From Corynebacterium endometrii (GTDB lineage: Bacteria; Actinomycetota; Actinomycetes; Mycobacteriales; Mycobacteriaceae): a DNA stretch of 64,000 bases. Below are positions 62,513 through 64,000 of this stretch, in pieces; the first letter of the stretch is position 1; each line of letters starts with the position of its first letter. The stretch spans positions 2,108,001 through 2,172,000 of the forward strand of contig NZ_CP039247.1 of assembly GCF_004795735.1 (NCBI RefSeq), written 5' to 3'. Below the pieces are notes generated by a model that was not told the DNA's origin, searched no databases, and worked only from the letters and a program-made list of their open reading frames with translations. Made by a program: the position numbers and the translations under genes.

Positions 62513-63420
62513 CTTCACACTATGTGGTTTTTGAGGAATCTTGTACGGCAGAAGTGGGAAGGGCCATGCCAACGCATATTTTCCACACGCAGTTAGGTAG
62601 ACCCGTGAGCCCGGATGATTTACTCCCGCAGCCGCCAAATCCAGATCTAGCGCCGCGCGAAACCCGCCGGCGCATTTCCATTGTCATTCCCTGCCTTAAT
62701 GACGCCGAGCTCCTAGCCAGGTGCCTGCAAAGCCTTAATAACCAGACCATCCCCGCGGATGAAATCATCGTGGTAGACAACGGTTCTACTGACAATTCCG
62801 CTGACGTGGCCCGCAGCCATGGCGCCCGCGTGGTGGATGAACCGCGCCGCGGAATCACGTGGGCCACGCGCACCGGCCTCGACGCGGCCAGCGGTGACAA
62901 GATTGTCAGGACTGACGCTGACATCGTGGCACCGGATGATTTTGTGGCCAACCTCCACCGCGCGTGGGATGCCGCGGAATCATCGGAGGCCCAGGGCGGG
63001 CGCCGCGTGGCCGGGGTAACGGGCACGGCCACCTTTGAGCTACCCGCGCCATGGAACAAGCTAGCCTCCGCGCTGTATGTGGGCGCCTACCGCAGATCCA
63101 CTGGATCCGCGCTGGGGCACAGCCCCTTCTTCGGCACCAATTACTGCGTCGACGCGGCCTGGTGGCGCGAGGTGCGGGACGCGGTGGATTTCTCTGACAC
63201 CTTCGTCCATGAGGATCTCCACCTGTCTTATGCGGTTCGCCCCGATGAGACCGTCTGGGTAGATGACCGCATCCGCGTTTGGATGGACCCACGCGCCCTG
63301 GTGGGATGGAAGCAAGTATGGGTGCGGTTTAAGCGCGGATTCCACACCATGTTTAGCAATTGGCGCACGTCCCCACCGCAGCAGCGGCTGGTAGAGCGAG
63401 GAAAGATTTCACTGCCATGA
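62506..63420 (+). CDS. Family 2 glycosyltransferase
   Basis: 304 residues from ATG 62506; ATG 62566 (MPTHIFHT), preceded by GGGAAGG, is a serious alternative, leaving the palindrome at 62501 as promoter. GT-A fold: ISIVIPCLNDAELLARCLQS (about 57-76), VVDNGSTDNS, and DXD-like RTDADIVAPDD (about 137). It has no membrane helices. Its stop overlaps the start of a polyprenyl diphosphate synthase gene, so the sugar acceptor is probably a polyprenyl or carotenoid-type lipid. Inference from context. Confidence 0.8.
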   Translation: MSTSHYVVFEESCTAEVGRAMPTHIFHTQLGRPVSPDDLLPQPPNPDLAPRETRRRISIVIPCLNDAELLARCLQSLNNQTIPADEIIVVDNGSTDNSADVARSHGARVVDEPRRGITWATRTGLDAASGDKIVRTDADIVAPDDFVANLHRAWDAAESSEAQGGRRVAGVTGTATFELPAPWNKLASALYVGAYRRSTGSALGHSPFFGTNYCVDAAWWREVRDAVDFSDTFVHEDLHLSYAVRPDETVWVDDRIRVWMDPRALVGWKQVWVRFKRGFHTMFSNWRTSPPQQRLVERGKISLP

Positions 63421-64000
63421 CCTCAACTAAAGATTTGATTTCCATGCCAGGCGTGGAGGACTCACTAGCGCTTATCGGCTCGTTAGTAGATGACGCTGAT
63501 GCCGGCATTAAACAGTACCAATCCCCCATCCTGGACAACATCCATTACGCACTGCGCATCTTAGGCGGTGGGGGCAAGCACCTGCGCGCCCACCTAGTCC
63601 ACATCGCCGCCGCGGGCGCGGACGGCCCGGCGCGCGATGCCGCTGTGGTCTTCGGCGCGGCGGTGGAAATGCTGCACTCGGCGTTCTTGGTCCACGATGA
63701 CATCATCGATGGTGATGACCTGCGCCGCGGCCATGGCACCATTCACGCCCTGGCCCGCAAGTGTTTCATGGAACGCTACAGTGTGACGGATCCGGGCGCG
63801 GCGGAGCACATGGGCGCCGGCATTGGCATCGTCTCCGGCGATCTGGCCCTATCCTGGGTCTATGAGCTCCTCGCCACCGCGGAGATAGACCCGCAGGTCA
63901 AGGCCAAGGCCATCGCGGTGGTGGCGCAAACGTCCGCCGTCACCATCTACGGGGAGATGCTCGACATTGAGCACGCCGCGTACGCACACACGGACCTGGA
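63417..64000 (+). CDS. Polyprenyl diphosphate synthase, 3' end outside the window
   Basis: Translation from ATG 63417 (overlapping the previous stop, ATGA) is open to the window end, 194 codons. LGGGGKHLRAHLVHIAAAG (about 52-70) is the GGKxxR substrate-binding segment, and LVHDDIIDGDDLRRGHGTIH (about 96-115) includes the first Asp-rich motif DDxxD. Chain-length residues and the second Asp-rich motif lie beyond the window or near its edge. Probably a geranylgeranyl-type (CrtE/IdsA) enzyme. It uses the isoprenoid units to which ispD and ispF in this window contribute. Confidence 0.88.
   Translation, partial: MTSTKDLISMPGVEDSLALIGSLVDDADAGIKQYQSPILDNIHYALRILGGGGKHLRAHLVHIAAAGADGPARDAAVVFGAAVEMLHSAFLVHDDIIDGDDLRRGHGTIHALARKCFMERYSVTDPGAAEHMGAGIGIVSGDLALSWVYELLATAEIDPQVKAKAIAVVAQTSAVTIYGEMLDIEHAAYAHTDL

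Overview
The window is a high-GC actinobacterial chromosome segment that I read as Corynebacterium. The order thrE, Lys-rich protein, otsA, lipoprotein, otsB, LacI regulator (IpsA-like), znuA-znuC-znuB matches the C. glutamicum arrangement as I remember it. carD-ispD-ispF-cysS-rlmB, radA, a beta-carbonic anhydrase, mutY, a corynebacterial-type clpC and a fused lysX also fit. The assignment rests on gene content and order, not on a database search.

Layout. 1-5.9 kb: end of a threonine exporter, a histone-H1-like Lys-rich protein and the OtsAB trehalose pathway. 6-10.5 kb: zinc region with a His-rich ZnuA, ZnuC and ZnuB, an esterase, and a 96-residue His-rich protein; znuA and the His-rich gene carry the same TTGAAAATG-type upstream motif. 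10.5-24.4 kb: mostly core genes (BetP-like carrier, rlmB, cysS, ispF, ispD, carD, radA, carbonic anhydrase, mutY, nitroreductase, secreted lipase); no disA follows radA. 24.5-36.2 kb: an accessory island. It has a small DUF4236 protein, a pRiA4b ORF-3 gene broken by two in-frame TAG codons, tspO, a single-chain MmeI-type restriction-modification enzyme, an orphan VbhA-like antitoxin, an AlbA/ATPase regulator bounded at both ends by the same repeat array, a frameshifted DUF1801 gene, and an IS21-family element with an IS256-family element inserted in its istA. 36.3-44.4 kb: lysX, a hydrolase, a DUF998 membrane protein and clpC.

44.9-60.4 kb is the most unusual stretch: a dense set of surface and signalling genes interrupted by a second IS21-family element. 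It encodes a Ser/Thr kinase, a predicted pseudokinase sharing the kinase's four-cysteine extracytoplasmic domain, two tandem paralogous single-pass proteins, another single-pass protein with a Gln/Tyr-rich cytosolic tail and a Ser-Asp/Arg-rich stalk, a class-A beta-lactamase-like serine hydrolase, a membrane protein with a J-domain-like head lacking HPD, and three lipoproteins. My inference is a lineage-specific envelope-sensing module. 60.8-64 kb: a DHA2-type MFS exporter, divergent from a family 2 glycosyltransferase overlapping a polyprenyl diphosphate synthase gene that runs off the window.

Target-site duplications, inverted repeats and stem-loops were found by eye. Promoter and operator calls are pattern matches only. 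No tRNA, rRNA or CRISPR array was seen.
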